From: an uncultured Eubacterium sp.
GTDB lineage: Bacteria > Bacillota > Clostridia > Lachnospirales > Lachnospiraceae
Direction of reading: 5' to 3'
Assembly (NCBI GenBank): GCA_910584645.1
Contig: CAJUAU010000017.1
Span: 1 to 64,000 of the forward strand
DNA: 64,000 nucleotides
This document shows, one piece after another, positions 25,205-33,667 of the stretch (positions are counted from its first letter, which is position 1; each line of letters begins with the position of its first letter). The position numbers and the translations under genes are program-made. Below the pieces are notes generated by a model. That model saw only the letters and a list, made by a program, of their open reading frames with translations, searched no databases and had not been told where the DNA came from.

Positions 25205-26146
25205 CTATTCCTTTTCCACCACTCTTACCTTTTTGGACAGCGCCCCCTTTTTCCGGAACAGTGTCCTGTACTCCTTCCCCTTTCCTTTCGGCACATAGAT
25301 CACTACCTTCTTCCCGATCCCCCGGAAGGCATTTTCCTTCACTTTGGTGATCTTCCGGGATTTTATCCTGATCTCCCGGAGCTTTTTGCATTTATAAAAT
25401 ATGCCGTCAAAGTATACATCGTCCTCATCCCCTGGAAAGCTCCCTCCCAGTTCCTCCACATTTTCCGGCAGCGTGATCTTCTCGATGGAAGTCTTCGCAA
25501 ATGCCCTGTCCCGGATGATCCTCACGCTGGAGGGAAGCTTGATCTGGGACAGGTCGTAGGCGGCATAGACAAAACCAATCGGGACGATCTCAAGGCGGCT
25601 GGGCACATGGATCTTTTTTAAGTTGTGGGAAAAGAACCCAAACGGATCACTATCCATCTTTACCAGGGAATCCGGCAGGATCAGTTCCCGGCACCCCCGG
25701 CAGTCTATCGAATTAGTTCCTACCTCTCTTAAGTTTTTGGAAAACCTTATCCTCCGGCAATTCTCACTAGACATAATTGCATCATCTGCTATCTTTGTTA
25801 TGCTGTCCGCCATAACGATTTCTTCTACATTATCCAGCTCTGTCTCCAGGTTCTCTATTCCCTTAATCCCCTTTTTAAAGACCACCTTCCTGATCTCTTT
25901 TCCCCAGCACTCATACTCGCATATGATCACATCTCTGGAGTCCCTTGCCACACTTCCCTTCCCGCTGAAAGTAAGCGTCTTTGTCTTTTTATCATACCGC
26001 CAGGTATTTCCGTTGTCATCCACTCCCCGCACCGGCTTTTTCTTTGCACAGGCCGGACCGCTGCCCGCCAGCAGCAGCCCGGACAGCAGCAGGCACAGTG
26101 CCAGGATAAATCTTACCGGGATTCCCCGTCTGTTTTTGAATCTCAT
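25205..26146 (-). CDS. Secreted leucine-rich repeat protein, copy 2
   Basis: 313 aa, the same architecture as its neighbours: identical signal peptide, beta region, then BspA-type LRRs. It is nearly identical to copy 3 over the N-terminal ~90 and C-terminal ~60 residues, but differs from both copies in the centre (ELDNVEEIV, AIMSSENCRR, DRAFAKTS). This mosaic pattern indicates gene conversion or unequal crossing-over among the copies. The 45-base spacers before copies 1 and 2 are identical, including the ribosome site GGAGGGAGAG. Function is unknown; export is predicted. Confidence 0.8.
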   Translation of the reverse strand: MRFKNRRGIPVRFILALCLLLSGLLLAGSGPACAKKKPVRGVDDNGNTWRYDKKTKTLTFSGKGSVARDSRDVIICEYECWGKEIRKVVFKKGIKGIENLETELDNVEEIVMADSITKIADDAIMSSENCRRIRFSKNLREVGTNSIDCRGCRELILPDSLVKMDSDPFGFFSHNLKKIHVPSRLEIVPIGFVYAAYDLSQIKLPSSVRIIRDRAFAKTSIEKITLPENVEELGGSFPGDEDDVYFDGIFYKCKKLREIRIKSRKITKVKENAFRGIGKKVVIYVPKGKGKEYRTLFRKKGALSKKVRVVEKE

Positions 26147-26191
26147 GATCTCTCTCCCTCCTCTGCCTAATAGGATTCACAGTTCTACGGA

Positions 26192-27133
26192 CTATTCCTT
26201 TTCCACCACTCTTACCTTTTTGGACAGCGCCCCCTTTTTCCGGAACAGTGTCCTGTACTCCTTCCCCTTTCCTTTCGGCACATAGATCACTACCTTCTTC
26301 CCGATCCCCCGGAAGGCATTTTCCTTCACTTTGGTGATCTTCCGGGATTTTATCGTGATCTCCCGCAGCTTTTTGCACTTATTAAATATGCCTTCAAAGT
26401 ATACGTCGTCCTCATCCCCAGGATAGCTGCCTCCCAGTTCCTCCACATTTTCCGGCAGCGTGATCTTCTCAATGGAAGTCTTTGCGAATGCTGCATCCCG
26501 GATAATTCTCACGCTGGAGGGAAGTTTGATCTGGGACAGGCCGTAGGCGGCATAGACAAAACCAATCGGAACGATCTCAAGGCGGCTGGGCACATGGATC
26601 TTTTTTAAGTTATGGGAAAAAAATCCAAAGGGACCACTGTCCATCTTTACCAGGGAATCCGGCAGGATCAGTTCCCGGCACCCCTGGCAGTCGATCGAAT
26701 TAGTCCCTGCCTCCCTCAAGTTTTTGGAAAACCTTATCCTCCGGCAATTGGGACTAAGACCTATTGCATAATCTCCAATCTTTGTAATGCTGTCTGCCAT
26801 AACAATTTCTTCAACCTTATAAGTATCTGTTGCTAAATACTCTATTCCCTTGATTCCCTTTTTAAAGACCACCTTCCTGATCTCTTTTCCCCAGCACTCA
26901 TACTCGCATATGATCACATCTCTGGAGTCCCTTGCCACACTTCCCTTCCCGCTGAAAGTAAGCGTCTTTGTCTTTTTATCATACCGCCAGGTATTTCCGT
27001 TGTCATCCACTCCCCGCACCGGCTTTTTCTTTGCACAGGCCGGACCGCTGCCCGCCAGCAGCAGCCCGGACAGCAGCAGGCACAGTGCCAGGATAAATCT
27101 TACCGGGATTCCCCGTCTGTTTTTGAATCTCAT
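26192..27133 (-). CDS. Secreted leucine-rich repeat protein, copy 3 (next to protease)
   Basis: 313 aa with signal peptide, beta region and BspA-type LRRs. It follows the S8 protease gene by 20 bases and uses the ribosome site GGGGAGGGAGAG, so it belongs to the protease operon. Its central part (TDTYKVEEIV, SPNCRR) matches copy 1, while its ends match copy 2. As the copy in the original context after the protease, it is probably the ancestral one. It may be a substrate, chaperone or surface partner of the protease; this is inference from the operon. Confidence 0.8.
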   Translation of the reverse strand: MRFKNRRGIPVRFILALCLLLSGLLLAGSGPACAKKKPVRGVDDNGNTWRYDKKTKTLTFSGKGSVARDSRDVIICEYECWGKEIRKVVFKKGIKGIEYLATDTYKVEEIVMADSITKIGDYAIGLSPNCRRIRFSKNLREAGTNSIDCQGCRELILPDSLVKMDSGPFGFFSHNLKKIHVPSRLEIVPIGFVYAAYGLSQIKLPSSVRIIRDAAFAKTSIEKITLPENVEELGGSYPGDEDDVYFEGIFNKCKKLREITIKSRKITKVKENAFRGIGKKVVIYVPKGKGKEYRTLFRKKGALSKKVRVVEKE

Positions 27134-27153
27134 GATCTCTCTCCCTCCCCTGC

Positions 27154-30100
27154 CTAATAGGATTCACAGTTTACAGAATTATAATTGTGGGGGATGATCT
27201 CCCCGGTCTGCGCGTTATAGCAGAAAACATTCCAGTAATATCCATCCTCCTGAGGTACATAATAAGTTTTCCACGGAAGGGCAGAATTCCCCCTGTACAC
27301 CTGGACTGTCGCCCCGGAATTCCTCAACTGTTTTTGGCTTCCACGGGAGTAGTTGTGTACATAAAACTCATAGTCTTCTGATTCCGGGTGGTAAATGGTC
27401 GTCGTCTCCGGGCCATAGCTGGTAGTATCATCCACATCCAGTTGGAATTCCACCCCTCCCTCTGAATTATAGATTACCTTCTGCCCATAATACATATGCG
27501 CTTTCCGGCCGTCCGCCGTGGTGCCCACCAGATGGGAATCCAGGTCGCTGGGATTCGCTCCCCAGGTCAGCACGATCCTCAACTGTCTGGAATCCAGTCC
27601 GCTGCTGACCACCCCGTTCTGATTCTCAATGATGCTGCCACCTATGATCTTCACAAGCATAGTGCTGTCGGTATATTTTATCTCTCCCTGGCGCTGATCC
27701 ACGATCTGGACTGTATAATATCCCGCCGGCAGATCCGCCGCCCCGTAGCATCCGTTTTCATCTGTCCGGATCGTCAGTACCACGTCGCCGCTGGTGACCC
27801 CTACGCCACGGCGGAACAAAAGCGAAATATCCGATACGGCTTCCGCTGTTTTAGCGTCCAGGATAGTTCCCCTGGCTCCGCCTTTTCCATCATAAACATC
27901 GGAAATCGGGGTGAGCACCGGATTGTATACCACCGGATCACTGCTGGTGACCATAACCTTCGCCTCCAGGTCGATATATCCGGATTTGCTGATGGACATA
28001 CAGTACACGCCGGGAGAGAGATCCGCGATTTCATACATGCCGCTCTGGTCTGAGCTGCACTGATGCACCGCCCCGGTATTATAATCCGTCAGCTGGACCT
28101 CCGCACCGGACAGGGGCGATTGTTCTCCTGTATCCGCCTGATTTACCCGTCCTCTTAATACAGATCTCGATATCTCTTCCTTTCCGATCTCGATCTGGCG
28201 GGCAGAACACATAAGCCGGACCGGATTTTTATTCGTCTTACTTTTTCTGTCCCGGTCCTCTTCCGCCGATTTTTCTCTCTGGATGTCTTCTGGTGTACGG
28301 TCACAGGAATATTGTTTGGTGATCACATATGGTTTCCCTGTGAGTTCCTCCGTTCCAGATACCTGAATCGTATAACTCCCGCCGATCCATGCGAAGAATC
28401 CTTTCTTTTTTTTCTTCTCCACCACTCTGTCTCTTTTTCCCTCCGTATCAAAAACTTCTACTTTAGCGTGTTCGTCGAAGACCTTTACCCACACAAACTC
28501 ATAGTTCCAGGTCCGGTCGAATATTTTTCCCACATCTGCCTGATCCGCTTGGTATAATATCTCCTCGTCATTCGATTTACCGGCATGCATGCGGAGATAC
28601 CCCGACAGATTGCGGAGCCCGTACCCGTTATACAGATACTCGTCCAGTTTGGAAGAAAAACTTTTCACTCTGCAGGCGCGGAACTCATCAATGCTCCCTT
28701 TGTAGGATTTTAACTTTGACTTCTTTTTCTTCATACCGATTTTGTTTAACACCTGATTGCACACCTGCTGGGCTGATTTATACCGCAGGTCAACGATCTC
28801 CGGATCGTCCGCTCTGTCCCGCACCTTGCTTTTCTTTTGTTTTGTATTTTTCCTCTCGCTCTTCTGGTGGGTGATACGTCCCCATTTCAGGAAATCTTCA
28901 TCCGTCTTTTCCGTTCCCTTCCGGGGCTTGATCCTGCCATAGGCGCTGTGGGCAAATTCATCCGACAGCGTGTGAAGCGCCATGCCATAAACAAAGGCGG
29001 CACGTTGTTTCCGTTCCTTTTTATTCTTTGCTTCTGCCCAAAAACCTTTGCTAACCATGGAATCTTTAAACCTTTTATATAATAGTTTTTCAACATCACG
29101 ATCATTCAGCGCTTTCTTTCCCTCCTGGTACTTTTTAGCATTCTTAAACATGTCATCAAAATGCCCCTTCTTCCACCACTTTCCCTTTTTCAGGTAATGT
29201 CCCGCCTGCTCCATCAAAAAGAGATATCCCAGAATATAGTCCTTTGTATAGTAGCCGTGAAAATAAGGATTCTTATTCATTCTTTTCAAATCTTTATTTT
29301 GATCCGGATACACCGCCCCATCTTTTATGTCCTCTCTGTCTCCCGCCAGTTCCTGGTGCGTTTTACCCACCCAGGAAGCCGCTGCTTCATCCTGCTCACA
29401 GCCGACGACATCTTTTTCGTTTTTGATCCCTTCCTCCGTCTCCAGAAGGTTCTCTACATTTTCTGTAATCTTCTTCCGCCCGGAGTATTCTTTCTCAAAA
29501 TCGTCGTAATACTGCAGCGCATAGGCACAGTCGATCAGTCCGTATCCGTATACTTTTTCATCCCCCAGGTGATTTGCTGTGACGTCGATAAGACTGCGGA
29601 TAAACCCTGCCGGCTTTTCCAGATCCCTCTGCCAGAGCATTGCCGCCAGTGCTGTCACCTGCGGAGCAGCCATGCTTGTTCCGGAAAAGGAATCCAGGCA
29701 CTCAAAGGCTCCATAAGAAGCGATGTTTTCTCCCGGCGCCACCACTTCCATTTCCCCTCCTTCTGCGCTCTGTTCTGCCTTCTCTCCCCTGGCATTCACA
29801 GATCCCACTGCCATCACTTCCTCATACCTGGCAGGATATTGAATCTCTTCCCCATTTCCTGCCGCTGCAATGATGAGAATCCCTTTGTCACTGGCGGATT
29901 TAACAGCGCGGTGCAGCCGCTCGTCATCCCGGTCGGTCCCCCAGCTGATATTGAGGATATCCACTCCCTGGGCGACCGCCCACTCTATGCCCTGGATCAC
30001 CCTTTCTATGGGCGCATGATTTTTCTCGTCCAGCACTCTTGCAGAGTAGATCCTCACATTGGGATTCACCCCGTCGATCTGTGCATAATGGTCTGCATAG

Positions 30101-31344
30101 TTGTCAGCATAGCGGAATGCTGGCAGATCCTCTTCTTCTCCAGGGGAAAGGTCTTCCGAATCCGCTGCCGCCGCATCGGCTCCCGGTTCTGTAAATCCTT
30201 CCGGGGTTTCCTGGGGAACCCCTTCTGATACACAATTGTCTCTTTCCGTAAGAAAACTACCGTCAAAACGTGCTTCTTCCTCTGGTTCTCCTGCCTCATC
30301 ATCTTCCTCTTCCCTGTCTCTGTTTTCCCTTTTTGCCCCCATGATACCAGCGACGGCTGTCCCGTGACCGCTTAAGTCATCATAAAGAATATTGGAATCG
30401 TCATAGGTTTCCACAAAATTTTCCCGCTCCACTACTGACAGGGTATCCGAGTAATCTACACCAGAATCCAGCAGTCCAACCTTTACCTGATAGCCCTTTT
30501 TACATGCTTTTACCACATCCTGGTCATTGGCATGGATCATCTCCCGGTGCCACTGCTCGTCCATCTTAAGAGAACAGTCCCGCATCTGCGTAATCTTTAT
30601 GTTTTCCGGCATCCGTATGTCTTCCCCGTCCCCGGGAAAAGTCCATTTCATACCGAAGGTTATGCTTTCCCCTGCCTCGATGATGGCAGTATGATCCGCG
30701 TAAGATAACTTATATATCGTATCTTCTCTTCCGCTGATCCCGGCATTCCAGATCTCCTTGATCTCATAGTTCAATGGCATCTCCCAGGATATCTTCCAGT
30801 CCTCGATATCTTCCTGGGATACATTTTTCAATGTTGCCTTTACAATACAGCCCCCTTTCCACTTAGATTCCACATCAAAAGTCAGGCGGCATTTTTCCCC
30901 CAGTTCTTCCACTTCATACTGGGGCATGCGGAAGGAATCCGGCATGTCTTTTTCCTGGCTATAGCCCGCCTGGAATCCGATCGACACCTTCTCTCCTGGC
31001 TGGATCACCTGATTATAGCCACAGTTTTTAATTATATATATATTTCCTTCATGAGCCTCAATCTTCGCATTCCACATATTTTCAAACTCATCCTGGGACT
31101 CAAAGATCAGTTTCCAGTTTTCAATCTTTTCTTTCCCTGTGTTTTCCAGAATGATTTCACCCTGGTAATGGTTCTTCCATTCATTGGTTATCTTTCCTGT
31201 GACATGATACGTCTCCGCCTCATAAACAATGCTTTGCGCCTCCTCCCCATGAGCCGCCCTGGTCTGTGCCGCAGGTATGCCTGAAACTAAGACAGCTCCA
31301 GCCAACAGTACACTTAACACTTTTTTCATAAAATATTTTTTCAT
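27154..31344 (-). CDS. Multidomain secreted S8 (subtilisin-like) protease
   Basis: 1396 aa. Residues 1-31 are a signal peptide. ~45-140 and ~150-255 are two CBM2-like beta domains (WKNHYQGEIILENTG; WKGGCIVKATLKN). The subtilase has Asp293 (GLLDSGVDYSD), His327 (SGHGTAVAGIM), Asn497 (AAAGNG) and Ser557 (SGTSMAAPQ), all intact, with a ~70-residue acidic insertion (~340-410) after the His. ~690-880 has helical segments and ALHTLSDEFAHSAYG, resembling zinc-dependent phospholipase C-like folds. ~1110-1280 holds two carboxypeptidase regulatory-like domains. The last ~100 residues (LTWGANPSDLDSHLVG) match the DUF2135/YfaP-like fold. No cell-wall anchor is seen. It heads an operon with three LRR genes. 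Confidence 0.85.
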   Translation of the reverse strand: MKKYFMKKVLSVLLAGAVLVSGIPAAQTRAAHGEEAQSIVYEAETYHVTGKITNEWKNHYQGEIILENTGKEKIENWKLIFESQDEFENMWNAKIEAHEGNIYIIKNCGYNQVIQPGEKVSIGFQAGYSQEKDMPDSFRMPQYEVEELGEKCRLTFDVESKWKGGCIVKATLKNVSQEDIEDWKISWEMPLNYEIKEIWNAGISGREDTIYKLSYADHTAIIEAGESITFGMKWTFPGDGEDIRMPENIKITQMRDCSLKMDEQWHREMIHANDQDVVKACKKGYQVKVGLLDSGVDYSDTLSVVERENFVETYDDSNILYDDLSGHGTAVAGIMGAKRENRDREEEDDEAGEPEEEARFDGSFLTERDNCVSEGVPQETPEGFTEPGADAAAADSEDLSPGEEEDLPAFRYADNYADHYAQIDGVNPNVRIYSARVLDEKNHAPIERVIQGIEWAVAQGVDILNISWGTDRDDERLHRAVKSASDKGILIIAAAGNGEEIQYPARYEEVMAVGSVNARGEKAEQSAEGGEMEVVAPGENIASYGAFECLDSFSGTSMAAPQVTALAAMLWQRDLEKPAGFIRSLIDVTANHLGDEKVYGYGLIDCAYALQYYDDFEKEYSGRKKITENVENLLETEEGIKNEKDVVGCEQDEAAASWVGKTHQELAGDREDIKDGAVYPDQNKDLKRMNKNPYFHGYYTKDYILGYLFLMEQAGHYLKKGKWWKKGHFDDMFKNAKKYQEGKKALNDRDVEKLLYKRFKDSMVSKGFWAEAKNKKERKQRAAFVYGMALHTLSDEFAHSAYGRIKPRKGTEKTDEDFLKWGRITHQKSERKNTKQKKSKVRDRADDPEIVDLRYKSAQQVCNQVLNKIGMKKKKSKLKSYKGSIDEFRACRVKSFSSKLDEYLYNGYGLRNLSGYLRMHAGKSNDEEILYQADQADVGKIFDRTWNYEFVWVKVFDEHAKVEVFDTEGKRDRVVEKKKKKGFFAWIGGSYTIQVSGTEELTGKPYVITKQYSCDRTPEDIQREKSAEEDRDRKSKTNKNPVRLMCSARQIEIGKEEISRSVLRGRVNQADTGEQSPLSGAEVQLTDYNTGAVHQCSSDQSGMYEIADLSPGVYCMSISKSGYIDLEAKVMVTSSDPVVYNPVLTPISDVYDGKGGARGTILDAKTAEAVSDISLLFRRGVGVTSGDVVLTIRTDENGCYGAADLPAGYYTVQIVDQRQGEIKYTDSTMLVKIIGGSIIENQNGVVSSGLDSRQLRIVLTWGANPSDLDSHLVGTTADGRKAHMYYGQKVIYNSEGGVEFQLDVDDTTSYGPETTTIYHPESEDYEFYVHNYSRGSQKQLRNSGATVQVYRGNSALPWKTYYVPQEDGYYWNVFCYNAQTGEIIPHNYNSVNCESY

Positions 31345-31405
31345 ATTGTCTAATCCCTTTCTTCTGCCTGCCGGCTTTGGCAGGCAGATACATTTATTTT
31401 ATTAC

Positions 31406-31434
31406 AGTGTACTGAATATAGCGTAAATTGTCAA
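31406..31434 (-). promoter_or_regulatory. Promoter of the protease-LRR operon
   Basis: TTGACA, 17-base spacer, TACACT on the minus strand. The leader then contains a 9-bp hairpin (CTGCCTGCC with GGCAGGCAG, 31362-31385) just before the AAAGGGA ribosome site. Confidence 0.65.
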
Positions 31435-31605
31435 TTTTTTTCTGGATTTGTATATATTTAGGAATTACATCTCCATTTTTTATTTACAAATTAGCGCTAT
31501 TGTTCCTGTTTTAATGATATAGAATTATACTATAAATAATATATATCATTTTCCAATATCCAACGTATTCCAGACAAATTTATTCCACACTAGTGTATTG
31601 ACCTG

Positions 31606-31977
31606 TTGACATTTGATAAAACTACGAAGAATATTTTCACATCGGTATGTCAGAGCCTCCCGGCTGGCATGAGTGTTGCCAGCTGGTGTGCTGATAACGG
31701 CATCACAAAGGCGAATTATTATTATCGGCGCCGCCGGGTGCGGAAAGCCTGCCTTGAACACATTCAGAAAGAAATTCCTGCGCAGCAGATAGTCCCTGTA
31801 GAACCAAAGCTTTTACAGCAGAGACATAAAGGCAGCAATAAGCAGCGGGGACTGGATATTTCCGCAAAAGGATTGTCTGTTCATGTAACAGAATCTACAT
31901 CTATGGCTCTTCCTGCAGCGGTTCTTGAGGTGATAAGGACCGATATGGGAAGGGGACGGATGGCTCCTGTTATATAA
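31606..31977 (+). pseudogene. IS66-type TnpA (accessory protein) remnant
   Basis: A 123-residue frame contains GMSVASWCADNGITKANYYYRR and ALPAAVLEVIRTD, which match the N- and C-terminal halves of the IS66-family TnpA accessory protein. The tnpB and tnpC transposase genes that should follow are absent, and no terminal inverted repeats are visible, so it is the relic of an element. After its stop at 31977 a further open stretch without a recognised match runs to about 32130. It separates the protease operon from the DUF6273 genes. Confidence 0.6.
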
Positions 31978-32196
31978 GAGGCTGTCAGGAAGCTGTTTTC
32001 AATGGCTGCGCAGCCCGGTGGAAGTACGTTCCCTGACACAGCAATTTTACGGACATATATGCCACAGTTACCCATGTTCCCTTTTTTGAAAGGATGTAGC
32101 CGGAAAGGACACCATAAGCAGTTCTGATGCACCTGAGGCTCTGGGCATTATGACGGATGCCCTTTATTATTTATCTCATTGAAATGCATAAAACTG

Positions 32197-33540
32197 CTAT
32201 TTTTTTATCTTAAACTTCTTCGTGCTGCTCCATGCCCCGTAACTTTTCTTTTTCCCCTCCATGCGGTAAGACCGGACACGAAAATAATAGGTTTTCTTCT
32301 TTTCCAGGTTCTTCATGGTAACTTTGTTTTTGGAAACCAGCTCCTGCTTTTTGTTCTTCCATTTCTTAGAAGTGCTGTAACAGATCTGATACCCTTTGGC
32401 CCCAGGAGATTTTTTCCAGGATAGGGATACATCACATTTTTTGCCTTTTGATTTTACAATAGTTATTTTTCTGTTCCATTTCAAAGGCAGTGGGAACGGG
32501 GCAGTTTCTTTTACCTTTCCGTCGGATGATACGGTTCCGGCATACAGCCAGCCCGGTGAACTTCCAGATTTAGAAACCGCTTTTAAATTAAGATGAAGAG
32601 CCGGACGGACAGCAAAGTGAGGGGCGTCCACACTGTATCCAGTCCCTACAGAACCAGTGTTATACACAAAAGCAGCGAGAGTACTGGTAGAACGGATGAT
32701 GGCGCATGGAGAGCGCAGCCACCATTGGGTGTTTCCCAAAAAAGAGTTGTTAGAGATATACTTGCTTTTAATCTCTCCCCCTTGTAGTGTGTACACTGTA
32801 GCCATTGAAGTTCTTTTCTCCCAATCCCAATCATACATGTCTTTAACAGAAAATCCATACTGCGGATTTGTTACTTCTTCAAGGGATAAGAGATATAATT
32901 TGTCAAAGGTGGAATAATTCCCACTCTCCACATTTTTTTTAAAATTGCTATGATCTGTTGCCGGCATAAAGCCATGGTCAGTCAAACTTAAACGTTTCTC
33001 TGTTACTACATTTGTAGTAACAATCGCCTGTTTTTCCTGCTTCGTAAAAGCATAATGATAAAAACTTTTATTCCGATAGTCTTTTCCCAGGGCATTCTTT
33101 TCCGGCCCATAACCATTCAGCCAGCTGCGCATCGTACAAGTGTCCCATGCGACCCATTCCAGTTTATCATTGTATCGCTGACAGTCCAGATTCTTATCGG
33201 CCAGCAGAAAGACGTCATCTCCCTCGACGGACAGCACACGCCACTTGATCGGTGTTTTGGTATCTTTTTTGTCAGCCTTCCCGTTCTGATCCGTATCCTC
33301 CTGCCAGTACCTGCCAAACCAGATACAGTCCCAGACGGTTCTGCTCTGTTCAACCGGCTCCGCATCTTCCAGATCCTCTTCATCAAATTCTTCCTCCGGA
33401 TCAGGTTCCTGAATGAAGATGCGTGGATTCCTGAGATCATATTCCGCCGCCAGGCTCACACTTCCAGCCGCCGGAACAAGCCCTGGCAGAAATGTAAGGA
33501 TCAGAATAAATGCCAGTAATTTTTTAATACTAAATTTCAT
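32197..33540 (-). CDS. Secreted DUF6273 + fibronectin type III protein, copy A
   Basis: 447 aa. Signal peptide at 1-31, then an acidic linker (EPDPEEEFDEEDLEDAEP) unique to this copy. A DUF6273 domain follows (WDCIWFGRYWQED, IKWRVLSVEGDDVFLLADK, MRSWLNGYG, WWLRSP), related to formylglycine-generating-enzyme/C-type-lectin-like folds. A FN3 domain makes up the last ~90 residues. DTDQNGKADKKD just after the first motif looks like a calcium-binding loop. Probably an exported surface or adhesive protein of unknown ligand. GGAGGACAG precedes the ATG. It is the most diverged of three tandem paralogues. Confidence 0.75.
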   Translation of the reverse strand: MKFSIKKLLAFILILTFLPGLVPAAGSVSLAAEYDLRNPRIFIQEPDPEEEFDEEDLEDAEPVEQSRTVWDCIWFGRYWQEDTDQNGKADKKDTKTPIKWRVLSVEGDDVFLLADKNLDCQRYNDKLEWVAWDTCTMRSWLNGYGPEKNALGKDYRNKSFYHYAFTKQEKQAIVTTNVVTEKRLSLTDHGFMPATDHSNFKKNVESGNYSTFDKLYLLSLEEVTNPQYGFSVKDMYDWDWEKRTSMATVYTLQGGEIKSKYISNNSFLGNTQWWLRSPCAIIRSTSTLAAFVYNTGSVGTGYSVDAPHFAVRPALHLNLKAVSKSGSSPGWLYAGTVSSDGKVKETAPFPLPLKWNRKITIVKSKGKKCDVSLSWKKSPGAKGYQICYSTSKKWKNKKQELVSKNKVTMKNLEKKKTYYFRVRSYRMEGKKKSYGAWSSTKKFKIKK

Positions 33541-33573
33541 ATTTCTGTCCTCCTAAGAATCATCTCATATGTT

Positions 33574-33624
33574 CATCCCTTCTGCCACGTCGTGGTTTTG
33601 ATGACCAGATGTACAGAAGGGATG
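33574..33624 (-). promoter_or_regulatory. Large hairpin between DUF6273 copies A and B
   Basis: CATCCCTTCTG (33574-33584) pairs perfectly with CAGAAGGGATG (33614-33624) around a 29-base loop that itself can form CCACG/CGTGG. No T-run follows on the minus strand. It may limit read-through or stabilise the mRNA end; it is not a recognised riboswitch. Confidence 0.4.
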
Positions 33625-33667
33625 GGGGTTGTGCAATATTTATTTTCCAGCGAATTTTATCTTTCTG

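Larger units (their letters stand above)
24212..27178 (-). repeat. Tandem triplication of the LRR gene with its upstream spacer
   Basis: Three units of about 987-993 bp, each an LRR gene plus the same ~45-base upstream segment. The segment before copies 1 and 2 reproduces the last codons and stop of the protease gene (CTGTGAATCCTATTAG), so the duplicated unit started inside the protease 3' end. Confidence 0.9.

Noticed and set aside
24212..27133. CRISPR-like or satellite repeat explanation for the 1-kb repeats
   Set aside because: The units are complete coding genes with ribosome sites; no short repeats with unique spacers are present anywhere in the window.
31546..31761. 71-codon minus-strand frame over the IS66 remnant
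   Set aside because: No ribosome site and no family resemblance; the opposite strand carries recognisable TnpA motifs.
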